Below, one piece after another: positions 50,444 through 58,826 of a stretch of 64,000 nucleotides of DNA. The DNA lies in assembly GCF_051251695.1 (NCBI RefSeq), contig NZ_JBPOEU010000007.1, positions 62,001-126,000 on the forward strand, read 5' to 3'. The translations under genes were made by a program, and so were the position numbers. The number at the start of each line of letters is the position of its first letter. Positions within the stretch are counted from its first letter, which is position 1. The notes under the pieces are model-generated. The model was not told the origin of the DNA. It saw only the letters and a list, made by a program, of their open reading frames with translations, and did no database searches. The stretch comes from Maritalea sp051251695 (GTDB lineage: Bacteria > Pseudomonadota > Alphaproteobacteria > Rhizobiales > Devosiaceae).

Positions 50444-50896
50444 CTAGTCAGAAACATCCACATGTAAAACGGTTGCATCAACAGAAGTAACGCTAACCAT
50501 TTGACCTTTGTCGGCGTCGGGCCCAGTAACCCGCCAAAAGCTATCGTCGATCTTAACACGTCCGACGCCGTTCAAAATTGGCTCATCAAGGACAAAGCTT
50601 TGGCCAACTAGCTTGTGATTGCGTGCATTTAGGAACGGGCGATCTGAAACGTCTTTTCGCCCCTTAAAGTAAAGCGTCCAAACCGTCACGCTTGCAACGG
50701 ACAACAGGGCGAACAATATCCATTGGAGCTGCCAGTTCAACGATTGGGTTAGTGTTGCGACGCCCACAAGCACCGCAGACACGCCAAACCAAACAAAGAC
50801 CCCACCGGGAACCGCGAGTTCAATCGCTAAAAGAACGAACCCGCCAATAATCCAAGACCAACCGCCATATTCGACTAGTAAACCAATGATATCCAT
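50444..50896 (-). CDS. NfeD-family membrane protein
   Basis: 150-residue inner membrane protein with two or three spans in the first 75 residues (WSWIIGGFVLLAIELAVPG and a pair near 35-75). A C-terminal OB-fold domain follows (residues 85-150: GRVKIDDSFWRVTGPD). NfeD short forms (without the N-terminal peptidase) pair with SPFH/band 7 proteins; here the gene begins 2 bp after the SPFH gene. The pair probably organises membrane microdomains or supports protease and membrane quality control. No direct catalytic residues are present. Confidence 0.9.
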   Translation of the reverse strand: MDIIGLLVEYGGWSWIIGGFVLLAIELAVPGGVFVWFGVSAVLVGVATLTQSLNWQLQWILFALLSVASVTVWTLYFKGRKDVSDRPFLNARNHKLVGQSFVLDEPILNGVGRVKIDDSFWRVTGPDADKGQMVSVTSVDATVLHVDVSD

Positions 50897-50898
50897 TT

Positions 50899-51858
50899 TT
50901 AGCTCTCCGAATTCGGAACGCGCCCGTTGTTACGTTGTGGCTTATCACCGCCAAAAGCTTCGCGGGCGATCTCTGCGATACCGCCAACCGCGCCAATAAC
51001 ATTTGCCGCTTCAATTGGCATCATAAGCACTTTTTGATTTGGAGATTTCGCGATACTTTCAAGCGCCTTGATGTAGTTGTTCGCGACAAAATAGTTCACC
51101 GCTTGCACATCACCCTGGGCAATGGCCTCTGACACCATTTGGGTTGCCTTTGCTTCCGCTTCAGCAGAACGTTCGCGCGCTTCCGCGTCTCTAAAGGCAG
51201 CTTCTTTACGACCCTCAGCCTCCAGCACTTGGGCTTCTTTTTCACCCTCTGCTTCAAGAATTGCACTTTGACGACGGCCCTCAGATTCCAAAATGGTCGC
51301 CCGCTTTTCCCGCTCGGCCTTCATTTGCCGACCCATAGCTTCAATTAGGTCTTTTGGCGGATCAATATCTTTAATCTCAATACGCGTAATCTTAACGCCC
51401 CAAGGTGATACAGCCGCATCAACAACGCTGAGCAAGCGTGAATTGATACCATCCCGATTGGACAGGAGTTCATCCAAATCCATTGATCCCATCACCGTAC
51501 GAATATTGGTCATCGTCAGGTTCAAAATCGCGTTCTCAAGATTGTTCACTTCGTATGCCGCAGCGGGTGCATCCATAACTTGGTAGAACGTCACCCCGTT
51601 TGCTGTGACCGAAGCGTTATCGCGGGTGATGACCTCTTGGTGGGCAACATCAAGCACTTGTTCCATCATATTCAGCTTGCGCCCGATCCCATCCACAAAA
51701 GGAATGATCAGGTTAAGCCCGGGGGTAAGTGTTCTTGTGTAACGCCCGAAACGCTCAATGGTGTAATTGTACCCCTGCGGTACGGTTTTAACGCCAGCAA
51801 GCAGCACCAAAACAACCAAAAAGGCGCCCACAATAATGGCAATTGAAAATCCGTCCAT
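50899..51858 (-). CDS. SPFH/band 7 membrane protein (QmcA/stomatin-like)
   Basis: 319-residue protein anchored by one N-terminal hydrophobic segment (FSIAIIVGAFLVVLVLLAG). The SPFH domain spans about residues 25-180 (VPQGYNYTIERFGRY, TRDNASVTANGVTFYQV, TRIEIKDIDPPKDLIEA). A coiled coil rich in Ala/Glu/Arg follows (about 190-255). The start is ATG 51858 with GGAGAG upstream. The C-terminus is short and hydrophilic. Members such as QmcA form large membrane-associated oligomers; it is the partner of NfeD encoded 2 bp downstream. Confidence 0.93.
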   Translation of the reverse strand: MDGFSIAIIVGAFLVVLVLLAGVKTVPQGYNYTIERFGRYTRTLTPGLNLIIPFVDGIGRKLNMMEQVLDVAHQEVITRDNASVTANGVTFYQVMDAPAAAYEVNNLENAILNLTMTNIRTVMGSMDLDELLSNRDGINSRLLSVVDAAVSPWGVKITRIEIKDIDPPKDLIEAMGRQMKAEREKRATILESEGRRQSAILEAEGEKEAQVLEAEGRKEAAFRDAEARERSAEAEAKATQMVSEAIAQGDVQAVNYFVANNYIKALESIAKSPNQKVLMMPIEAANVIGAVGGIAEIAREAFGGDKPQRNNGRVPNSES

Positions 51859-51975
51859 AATGCTCTCCAAAAACTGAATCTATTGAATATGTGGGGACAA
51901 TGGGCCGGTTTTACAAGAAATTCAAACGAATTCGGGAAACCACTTCACTTCGTGATTGGACCGCTTATCGCATAA

Positions 51976-53001
51976 TCAAACCCAGCCAGACAGTTCGCGC
52001 CGCACAACATCTTCTATAACGTTCATGCCTAACTCACTATCGTTGAGACAGGGGATGTAGGCAAATTTTTCGCCCCCTGCCTCCATGAACTCTTCCTTGC
52101 CTTCCATCGCAATCTCTTCAAGCGTTTCAAGACAATCTACCGAAAAGCCCGGCGTTAGAATGGCGACTTTTTTTACCCCTTTTGCTGGCAGTGCTTCCAG
52201 CGTTTTGTCGGTATAGGGTTGCAACCACTCTTCCGGTCCAAACCGAGACTGGAACGTGACCATCATTTTGTCTTCGGCCCACCCGAGTTTCTCGCGCACC
52301 AGCCGGGTCGATTTGATACATTGGCAATGATAAGGGTCGCCCTTCATCAAGTAGCTTTTTGGCACTCCATGATAGGAGGTGATGACCAAGTCAGGTTCGA
52401 AATCCAATCCCGCAAGCCCATCTTCAATCGAGCGCGCGATGGCGCTTACATAGGCGTCAGTCTCAAAATAGGCAGGCGCCGTGCGAACTGCAGGCTGCCA
52501 GCGCATTTGTTGGAGCGCTTCAAATGCTTTGTCATTGGCAGTTGCCGTTGTTGCGGCGGAATATTGCGGGTAAAGCGGCAACAGCAAAATTCTGTCGCAT
52601 CCCTGTTTTTGTAAGGTTTCAAGCTTTGATTGCGTGGAAGGATTACCGTAACGCATTGCATAATCAACCACGATGTTATCGTGACCTGCCAACGAAGAGC
52701 GCAAAGCTTTTACTTGCCCCTCAGAAATAACCCGCAACGGGCTATCGCCATTTTCATAATCCCAAATCTTATCGTAAGCCGCACCCGACTTTTTTGGGCG
52801 CACAGTCAAAACGATCCCGTTCAAGATCGGCCACCAAATCAACTTTGGTATTTCAATGACCCGTTGGTCAGATAAAAACTCTTTCAAATATCGACGCATA
52901 GACCAATAGTCAGTGGCGTCAGGTGTGCCCAAATTGAGCAGCAATACGCCCACTTTTTTGGATAAAACTTTAGGGTGGTCAGTTGGGAGTTGCGACGACA
53001 T
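51976..53001 (-). CDS. hemH: ferrochelatase
   Basis: Inserts ferrous iron into protoporphyrin IX, the last step of heme synthesis. 341 residues. Landmarks: KVGVLLLNLGTPDATDYWS at the N-terminus, the metal-site region with ITSYHGVPKSYLMKGDPYH near residue 205 (conserved His in YHGVP), TFQSRFGPEEWLQPYT, and LTPGFSVDCLETLEEI near 290 with the second conserved acidic residues. The start ATG has GAGG four bases upstream. A single-gene unit between the SPFH/NfeD pair and the 5'-nucleotidase; no other hem gene is adjacent. Confidence 0.95.
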   Translation of the reverse strand: MSSQLPTDHPKVLSKKVGVLLLNLGTPDATDYWSMRRYLKEFLSDQRVIEIPKLIWWPILNGIVLTVRPKKSGAAYDKIWDYENGDSPLRVISEGQVKALRSSLAGHDNIVVDYAMRYGNPSTQSKLETLQKQGCDRILLLPLYPQYSAATTATANDKAFEALQQMRWQPAVRTAPAYFETDAYVSAIARSIEDGLAGLDFEPDLVITSYHGVPKSYLMKGDPYHCQCIKSTRLVREKLGWAEDKMMVTFQSRFGPEEWLQPYTDKTLEALPAKGVKKVAILTPGFSVDCLETLEEIAMEGKEEFMEAGGEKFAYIPCLNDSELGMNVIEDVVRRELSGWV

Positions 53002-53147
53002 TTTGCCTCGTTGTTCTTTTTGTTAGCAGCGCCAAAGGGGTCGCCACAACATAAAGACGACCACCGCAATGTGCAGTGGCCCAATTGTCGCACGGGTCCC
53101 TAACCTTCAGCGGTCAGCATAAAGAGTACATTCTCAATTGCAAATAC

Positions 53148-53173
53148 GAAAAGGGCGACCCATTGGATCGCCC
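53148..53173 (-). terminator. Rho-independent terminator of the 5'-nucleotidase gene
   Basis: 9-bp stem with one G-U pair (plus-strand GGGCGACCC 53153-53161, loop ATT, GGATCGCCC 53165-53173), followed on the minus strand by TTTTCG. It lies 27 bases after the stop codon at 53201. Confidence 0.8.
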
Positions 53174-53200
53174 TCAACAAAATTTACTTGGTAAAATAAA

Positions 53201-54793
53201 CTATTCTACTTTGGTAATCCGGTCATCAACCACTGGGGTGTAAGCACCACCAAGTTTTACGATATACGCAGCCACAACATCTTCAAGACCTGGGCCATAA
53301 TCGTAAGCGTTCATGCCGTCCGTCGCGAAGACTTTATATCCGTCGCCACCGCCACGCATATAGTTATTTGACGCAACGCCGTAGGTCGCTTCTTCATCAA
53401 TTGGTGCGAACGAGCCGTCTTCGCCCATCACAGCAACTGACACAACGCGGCTACCGGCTTCTGCTGATGCACTCCAAGTATATTTGATACCAGCAACTTG
53501 TGGGAAACGACCTGCGCCATCTTCAACTTGGCTTAGACCATTTTCCAATGCTGCAATAACGCCAGCACCTTTCAACTCAAATGTTGCAAGCGTGTTTTGG
53601 AATGGCAACACCGTTAGAACTTCACCCATAGTGATTTCACCCGCATCAATTGATGCACGTAGACCACCACCATTTTGAATGACAATTTGCACGCCTTGGT
53701 CTTTCACCCGATCAAGCATCGCTTCTGTAACAAGCACACCCATCGAGCAAACTTCGGCACGACAAACATTACGGTCACCACTAATAATCGCTGTAGATTC
53801 GCCAACAATTTTTGCTTTAATTTCTTCAAGCGGTGCCGCTTGTTCCGCGATCAACGCAACCATTTCAGCAGATTCTGGAACACGAGCATCCAACAACCAA
53901 GGCTGGCCTTTTGCTGATGTCACATCGCCATTTTCGTCCCAAGTTACCGTTAGCTCACCCAAATATTTTGAGTATGCATAGGCCTGAACAATTTGAACTG
54001 ACTTGCCATTTGGCGCTTCAACAACTGTTGGATAGTCATCAAGCAATGTGTGCGAGTGACCGCCAACAATTACGTCGATGCCGTCAACCGCAGCTGCAAT
54101 CCGTTTATCGCGATTAATGCCAACGTGAGACAGCAGAATAATTTTGTTCACACCATCAGCTTCAAGCTGAGTAACGAGTTTTTTCAAAATATCTTCGGCT
54201 TGAATAAACGGAACGTTTTCACCCGGAGATGAAGTTTCCACTGTGTCTTCTGCAAGTACACCAATGATGGCAACTTTCTCGCCGCCAATTTCCTTCACGA
54301 TATGAGAAGGAATTTTGCCTGCAAGCAATGGCTCATTTGCCAAGTTTGTATTGGCGAACAGAACTGGAAATTCTGCGGCGTCAACAAAGTCAGCTAGCTT
54401 TTGTGGGCCATCGTCGAATTCGTGGTTGCCCACTGCCATGGCATCAAAGCCAATCATGTTCATCAGCTTAACAGCCAACGCGCCTTTATATGTTGTATAA
54501 AAAAGCGAACCTTGGAACTGGTCACCGGCGTCCAACGTCAAAACATTGTTGCCAGCGCCTTCCAGCGCAGAGCGACGTGTTTCAATCGCCGTCGCAACAC
54601 GCGCCATGCCGCCAAAACACTTACCACCGGCATTGTCTGCTGCACTACAACCAGAATCATATTTGTTGATCGGTTGAATACGCGAATGCACATCGTTGAT
54701 GTGTAAAATGCTTAATGTATAATCAGCAAATGCTGGCGCTGAAACGCTGGCCAAAACGGCACCAAGCGCAAGCGCGAGTACTTTTTTCTTCAT
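53201..54793 (-). CDS. periplasmic 5'-nucleotidase / UshA-like metallophosphatase
   Basis: 530-residue exported enzyme that dephosphorylates nucleotides or related phosphate esters. A signal peptide begins at ATG 54793 (MKKKVLALALGAVLASVSAP, cleavage after AFA) with GGAGG upstream; the longer frame is not needed. The metallophosphatase domain (about 25-290) has all blocks: ILHINDVHSRIQ, DAGDQFQGS, VGNHEFDDG, LLSHVGI and VGGHSHTLL. The C-terminal 5'-nucleotidase domain (about 330-510) has NGGGLRASIDAGEITMG and YGVASNNYMRGGGDGY, the substrate loop. A single-gene unit with its own terminator. It might serve phosphate, purine or NAD salvage. Confidence 0.92.
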   Translation of the reverse strand: MKKKVLALALGAVLASVSAPAFADYTLSILHINDVHSRIQPINKYDSGCSAADNAGGKCFGGMARVATAIETRRSALEGAGNNVLTLDAGDQFQGSLFYTTYKGALAVKLMNMIGFDAMAVGNHEFDDGPQKLADFVDAAEFPVLFANTNLANEPLLAGKIPSHIVKEIGGEKVAIIGVLAEDTVETSSPGENVPFIQAEDILKKLVTQLEADGVNKIILLSHVGINRDKRIAAAVDGIDVIVGGHSHTLLDDYPTVVEAPNGKSVQIVQAYAYSKYLGELTVTWDENGDVTSAKGQPWLLDARVPESAEMVALIAEQAAPLEEIKAKIVGESTAIISGDRNVCRAEVCSMGVLVTEAMLDRVKDQGVQIVIQNGGGLRASIDAGEITMGEVLTVLPFQNTLATFELKGAGVIAALENGLSQVEDGAGRFPQVAGIKYTWSASAEAGSRVVSVAVMGEDGSFAPIDEEATYGVASNNYMRGGGDGYKVFATDGMNAYDYGPGLEDVVAAYIVKLGGAYTPVVDDRITKVE

Positions 54794-54982
54794 TTTATGA
54801 GCCTCCAAATAAATATAGATCAGTTTCTTATAGAACGCGTTCCATTGCATATTTTTGACAATGTGCGACGAATTTTTGATGCGCCATCCCTCCCACAGGC
54901 TCTGGCATCTTCTAAGACTTTATGACAGTTTTGTGACGCTGGCCAGTGGATTTTTAGACCATTTGGACAAGAAATTGATCCG

Positions 54983-56578
54983 CTAGAACGCTGAAACCAG
55001 CAACAGTGCGCCAAATCCAAAAACAACAAATGCGCCAACCAACTCGCCGGTGGCCAGCACTTCACCCCAAATAGTGCCACCAGCCAAAGCCCGTCTTTTT
55101 GCAAACCCTTTTGCAAAGACCGCAATTGCCGCCAAAATGGAAACGGTGATCGCCGTTCCAATTCCCATCAAAAATGTTGCAGCAATGCCAGCCAACAACA
55201 AACCTTGACTAAGGGCAAAGGCCAAAACCACCAATGCGCCTGAACATGGACGCAACCCAACCGAAATGATCAACCCCAATTGTTCGCGCAGCGATTGCCC
55301 TCGGAATTGGCTCGGTTCAGGCGCATGATTACAGCCACAATCTGGGCCATGCTCATGGTCGTGATTGTGATCGTGATCGTGATGATCACCTGAATGTTCG
55401 TGGTGGTGGTGAACATGGCCCTTCTTGAACAATTTGCGCCAAATCAACCATGCACCCAACAGCATCACCAAAAAATATGACCCCACAGCCATCCAATGGG
55501 CCGCGTCAGACATGGCAAAACTCGTGAGCCGCAACAAGCTGGCCGCTACCAGCACAAAGACAATCGCCACAATTGATTGCACCATTGCAGTTGCAAAGCT
55601 CAACAATACGCCATGCCGCCACTCGCTTTCGTTGGCCAGCATATAGGAGGAAATCACGACTTTGCCGTGCCCGGGGCCGGCAGCATGAAAAATGCCATAA
55701 AGAAAGCTCAATCCGCCCAATACCCAAAACGCACTGCCATCTTGACGCATTCGTGCCATCGTATCGGTCAATGATCTGTAAAACGCTTTTTGTTGGATAT
55801 TAATCCAGCCCAAAATGCCAGACTGCTGTCCACCAAAATTCGGCTCTTGCGGCGGCGCGACAAATGGCGAACCCTTTGGCTTTTGCTCAACAACAGGGGT
55901 CACCCCTGTCGCCGCACCATCTGCATCGCAGCGCACAATAATCACGTTGGAAAGGTCTTTAACCGCTTGTGCCAATGCGCCAGGCAGTTCCAAAACATCC
56001 GTGCCAAGAGCGAACAATTGTTCCTCAATTGCTGGGTCAATCTGCTTTGGGCCATTCACGTCAGCAACGCAAGTGGATGGTGCATTGTCAAAAAACACAG
56101 CATCACCCTCAGCAAACTGAAATGCTGAATAGTATTCAGGGTCCGCAACTTCAATTTCGATATCACCTGACGGCGCAAGCGGAGATACCAAATCAACAAC
56201 AAACGCCAACTTTAAGTTCGTCCCGTCATACTCCATGCGCGCATCACGGCCAGTCTTAAACTCTTGGTCCGCGCCGCCCGCCAAACCGACAACCGAATAA
56301 TAATTGAAGTCTTTAAGCCCCAGCATATTGTCGTCGGCGAGTTCCTGCAGCTCGTCGCTAGAAACCTGCCCGTCTTCATTCTGATCAAGGCCCTGAATGG
56401 CCCAAGCTGAGTAAAGCGCGTCAAATGTCCACGCTTGGCGCAAACCAGAAACTTCCCCTTGATCGTTAAAAGCCACGACAACCTGAGCATCGATGAATAT
56501 ATGCGGGTGCGCATTTGCCCGGTCGGTCATAGCCGCCGCCATCAATACAATAACTAAAACAGCACGCAAAAATGGCAT
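54983..56578 (-). CDS. fusion of DUF1007 domain and NicO-type nickel/cobalt transporter
   Basis: 531-residue envelope protein, fusing two parts usually encoded separately. A signal peptide (FLRAVLVIVLMAAAMTDRANA) leads to a periplasmic DUF1007 domain (about 22-215), starting HPHIFIDAQVVVAFND and containing an EF-hand-like loop DQNEDGQVSSDEL. After a linker, the NicO/RcnA transporter (about 275-531) has six spans: GIFHAAGPGHGKVVISS with the metal-site His/Gly in the first helix pair, and LRPCSGALVVLAFAL near 450. A His/Asp-rich cytoplasmic-type loop (about 388-420, many His in HVHHHHEHSGDHHDHDH) lies between. Likely a nickel, cobalt or zinc transporter. The start at 56578 is set by AAGGA. A tandem 12-bp repeat lies just upstream. 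Confidence 0.85.
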   Translation of the reverse strand: MPFLRAVLVIVLMAAAMTDRANAHPHIFIDAQVVVAFNDQGEVSGLRQAWTFDALYSAWAIQGLDQNEDGQVSSDELQELADDNMLGLKDFNYYSVVGLAGGADQEFKTGRDARMEYDGTNLKLAFVVDLVSPLAPSGDIEIEVADPEYYSAFQFAEGDAVFFDNAPSTCVADVNGPKQIDPAIEEQLFALGTDVLELPGALAQAVKDLSNVIIVRCDADGAATGVTPVVEQKPKGSPFVAPPQEPNFGGQQSGILGWINIQQKAFYRSLTDTMARMRQDGSAFWVLGGLSFLYGIFHAAGPGHGKVVISSYMLANESEWRHGVLLSFATAMVQSIVAIVFVLVAASLLRLTSFAMSDAAHWMAVGSYFLVMLLGAWLIWRKLFKKGHVHHHHEHSGDHHDHDHNHDHEHGPDCGCNHAPEPSQFRGQSLREQLGLIISVGLRPCSGALVVLAFALSQGLLLAGIAATFLMGIGTAITVSILAAIAVFAKGFAKRRALAGGTIWGEVLATGELVGAFVVFGFGALLLVSAF

Positions 56579-56597
56579 ATCATTTCCTTCTGCCCAC

Positions 56598-56621
56598 AAG
56601 TCGTTCGTTAAGTCGTTCGTT
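56598..56621. repeat. tandem 12-bp direct repeat upstream of the DUF1007-NicO gene
   Basis: AAGTCGTTCGTT occurs twice back to back (56598-56609 and 56610-56621), 20 bases upstream of the DUF1007-NicO start codon. It may be a duplicated operator in the 153-bp divergent region shared with the MarR-like gene. It could equally be a simple replication slip. Confidence 0.7.
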
Positions 56622-56730
56622 TCTTGCAGAATTTTCTCAGTTTTGCAAAGCGGGTCAGTTGAAATTAACCGATTAACGATAGTCTAAGACTGGATTTTCC
56701 AATGCCTGAACAAATGGGCTAAAAGAAGTT

Positions 56731-57150
56731 ATGGCCAAAAAAACCGAAAATACATTGCTGTTCGCCCTGATCGAAACAGGCGCCCTAAGCCGACAGGCCG
56801 CCCTGGCCCCCTTGCGCGAGTTGGGCCTCGCCCCTGGCGATGATGCGATTTTGCTTTGGCTCAACGGCAACAAACAAACTGAATTTTCTGAAATGTTGTT
56901 TGAATTGGGTTTGGATAAAGAAACCTTGCGATCCATTTTGTTCCGCTTCCAAAATGCAGGTTTAGTTCACTGCACCCCATCGAAAAGGAGCGATGATTTA
57001 GACGTCGCCCTAAGCGAAGGCGGCTTAAATTTGGTTGAAGCCTTAGATCACCATTGGCGAACCCTTGATCGGCAACTACGCGGACAATTGCCGCATAAGA
57101 AACGCAAAAAACTCAAACAAGCACTGCATAAATTAGCGGATAGTTTTTGA
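56731..57150 (+). CDS. MarR-like winged-helix regulator
   Basis: 139-residue soluble protein with a MarR-type pattern: an N-terminal helix for dimerisation, then a central segment PGDDAILLWLNGNKQTEFSEM and a recognition-like segment LGLDKETLRSILFRFQNAGL, followed by a wing with the basic stretch TPSKRSDDLDVALSEGG and a long C-terminal helix (RTLDRQLRGQLPHKKRKK). Similarity is moderate, so the family call is tentative, but a DNA-binding role is likely. Divergent from the metal transporter gene across 153 bp with a tandem 12-bp repeat, so it may regulate that transporter. The 3' end overlaps the convergent membrane protein gene by 18 bp. Confidence 0.65.
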   Translation: MAKKTENTLLFALIETGALSRQAALAPLRELGLAPGDDAILLWLNGNKQTEFSEMLFELGLDKETLRSILFRFQNAGLVHCTPSKRSDDLDVALSEGGLNLVEALDHHWRTLDRQLRGQLPHKKRKKLKQALHKLADSF

Positions 57151-57597
57151 ACTGCGATGTTTGTGGGCACGGAAGTGCGATTGTTGGCCCTTTCGCAGTT
57201 TAAAATATCGGCGAATAGAAGTTACGCAAAATATTACTGCCAATGTGTAAAAAGTGAATGGCCAATAGGAACTATTCATCAGTCTAAGAAACACAGTGAA
57301 TGCGACCAAGCGCATCGTCAGTCGCAATATGTAAATTTGCCAGTTTGAGTCCCAATAGAACACTTCCTCTCTTTTCTTCACTTCGGCGGGCACCCTTACC
57401 ATTGCAAAAAACAGCGCCGACTCGTAGGTGCCAAATACTAAAAAAAGCCAGACTCCAAGAAATTCAACAGGGCTGAACTCGTCATTAAAAATCTGATTCA
57501 GCCAAAGAAAAAATGGTATGCAGCAAACGACCAAAACGTGTGCCCACCACATTTCTTTATGCGTTAAATGCGCCCAAAATAATTCTCTAAATTTCAT
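57133..57597 (-). CDS. small membrane protein B of a tandem paralogous pair
   Basis: 154-residue protein of unknown function with four predicted membrane spans and a basic tail (RYFKLRKGQQSHFRAHKHR). ATG 57597 is chosen so that its start (MKFRELFWAHLTHKEMWW) aligns residue for residue with the start of the neighbouring protein A (TTG start, TFSQRFSAHLFHRSNWW). Other shared blocks: ALFFAMVRVPAEVKKRE with AFFFALAGVNPKAASRS, and SNWQIYILRLTMRLVAF with ATWPVYLLDHVVNLVTI. The identity is low but the order and lengths match. It overlaps protein A by 11 bp, so the two are translated together. No known domain was recognised. It overlaps the MarR-like gene by 18 bp on the other strand. Confidence 0.75.
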   Translation of the reverse strand: MKFRELFWAHLTHKEMWWAHVLVVCCIPFFLWLNQIFNDEFSPVEFLGVWLFLVFGTYESALFFAMVRVPAEVKKREEVFYWDSNWQIYILRLTMRLVAFTVFLRLMNSSYWPFTFYTLAVIFCVTSIRRYFKLRKGQQSHFRAHKHRSSKTIR

Positions 57598-58036
57598 CTT
57601 TTTCATCATCAAATTGATTATAGCCAACCCGCCGCACATAGCCGCGCGTAGCATAAAACGCAAAATATATCGATTGAGTGACAGGTAAAAACACGCCCCA
57701 CCCCATTGGGGCGCCAACGAGCCAATAAAGCACCGAAATTGTCACCAGATTGACCACATGGTCCAATAGATAAACCGGCCAAGTTGCCTCGACCAAATAA
57801 CCCCAACTTCGTGATGCGGCTTTCGGATTTACCCCAGCAAGCGCAAAAAAGAAGGCAGGTGACACCGCGAAATAGGAAAAAACCAGCGCCAGCGTGGGAA
57901 ACCCATTTGCGTCTTGCGCGTAAATTCCGTCACCCGCGCCAAATTTCCACAAAAGGGAAATCCACGCCACAAAGCACAGCAACCACCAATTGGAGCGGTG
58001 AAAAAGGTGGGCTGAAAATCGCTGTGAAAACGTCAA
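57587..58036 (-). CDS. small membrane protein A of a tandem paralogous pair
   Basis: 149-residue membrane protein, function unknown, with four predicted spans. The start is placed at TTG 58036, which has GGAGG six bases upstream and aligns with the start of protein B; an ATG at 58063 would add nine residues. The first span follows SAHLFHRSNWW, and a loop GAGDGIYAQDANGFP lies after it. It then has AFFFALAGVNPK and WPVYLLDHVVNLVTI, each with a counterpart in protein B. The ending FDDEKDEI is acidic, unlike the basic tail of B. First gene of the two-gene unit, divergent from the TRIC-family channel gene across 142 bp. Confidence 0.75.
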   Translation of the reverse strand: MTFSQRFSAHLFHRSNWWLLCFVAWISLLWKFGAGDGIYAQDANGFPTLALVFSYFAVSPAFFFALAGVNPKAASRSWGYLVEATWPVYLLDHVVNLVTISVLYWLVGAPMGWGVFLPVTQSIYFAFYATRGYVRRVGYNQFDDEKDEI

Positions 58037-58178
58037 ACCTTGCCCTCCAATTCGCTGTGACAACTTTAAGATATCGGACTAAAAATAGCTCAAATTGATT
58101 TTTAAGCAAATCGTGAATTTGCTTTTGCCAATTTTGCCGACGCGTTAGAGTTGCACAACTGATTTGGTGGAGACCTCT

Positions 58179-58805
58179 ATGTTCAGCCTGCCCATATATT
58201 ATTTGGACCTATTTGGTGTTGCCATTTTCGCGACCACTGGCGCTTTGGTTGCCAGCCGAAAGCAGCTGGATATTATCAGTTTTGGGCTGTTGGCGACGTT
58301 AACTGGTGTAGGCGGCGGTACGGTGCGCGACCTAATTTTGGACCGGCCCGTTTTTTGGATTGTTGACCAAACCTATCTTGCGACCTGTTTGGCCATCGCC
58401 TTTGTCGCGTTTTTCACTTCCCACTTAATCCAGCGGCGATACCTAGCTCTTTTATGGCTTGATGCCGTGGGGTTGGCTGCCTATGGCGTTTTAGGTGCCC
58501 ATATCGCCCACCAGAACGGCGCAGGGTTTTTCGTCGCCATCGCACTTGGCATGATGACAGCAACCTTTGGCGGCATGATCCGCGATGTCGTTTGCGATGA
58601 AAATACGCTGATTTTGCAGGATGAGATCTATGCAACCGCTGCGCTATTGGCAGCCGGGGGCTATATCGCCCTCATATATTTGGGCGTCGACCCATTTTAC
58701 GCCGCCATTGCAGGCACCTTTTTTGGCTTTGCGTTGCGAGCAGGCGGCATTCAACTTGGCTGGCAAATCCCACGCTACAAACCGCGTGAGGGCCGGGAAT
58801 ATTGA
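58179..58805 (+). CDS. TRIC-family / UPF0126 membrane channel
   Basis: 208-residue inner membrane protein of the YadS/YicG (UPF0126, bacterial TRIC channel) family: seven spans arranged as an internal repeat. Each half carries the Gly-rich kinked helix with an Arg/Asp: GVGGGTVRDLILDRPVF near residue 50 and ATFGGMIRDVVCDENTL near 135. Family members conduct monovalent cations or glycine. The start at 58179 has GGAG six bases upstream, and the longer frame is not supported. It is a single gene, 21 bp from the convergent modC. Confidence 0.9.
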   Translation: MFSLPIYYLDLFGVAIFATTGALVASRKQLDIISFGLLATLTGVGGGTVRDLILDRPVFWIVDQTYLATCLAIAFVAFFTSHLIQRRYLALLWLDAVGLAAYGVLGAHIAHQNGAGFFVAIALGMMTATFGGMIRDVVCDENTLILQDEIYATAALLAAGGYIALIYLGVDPFYAAIAGTFFGFALRAGGIQLGWQIPRYKPREGREY

Positions 58806-58826
58806 TCCGCATGCGAAACGCAGCGC

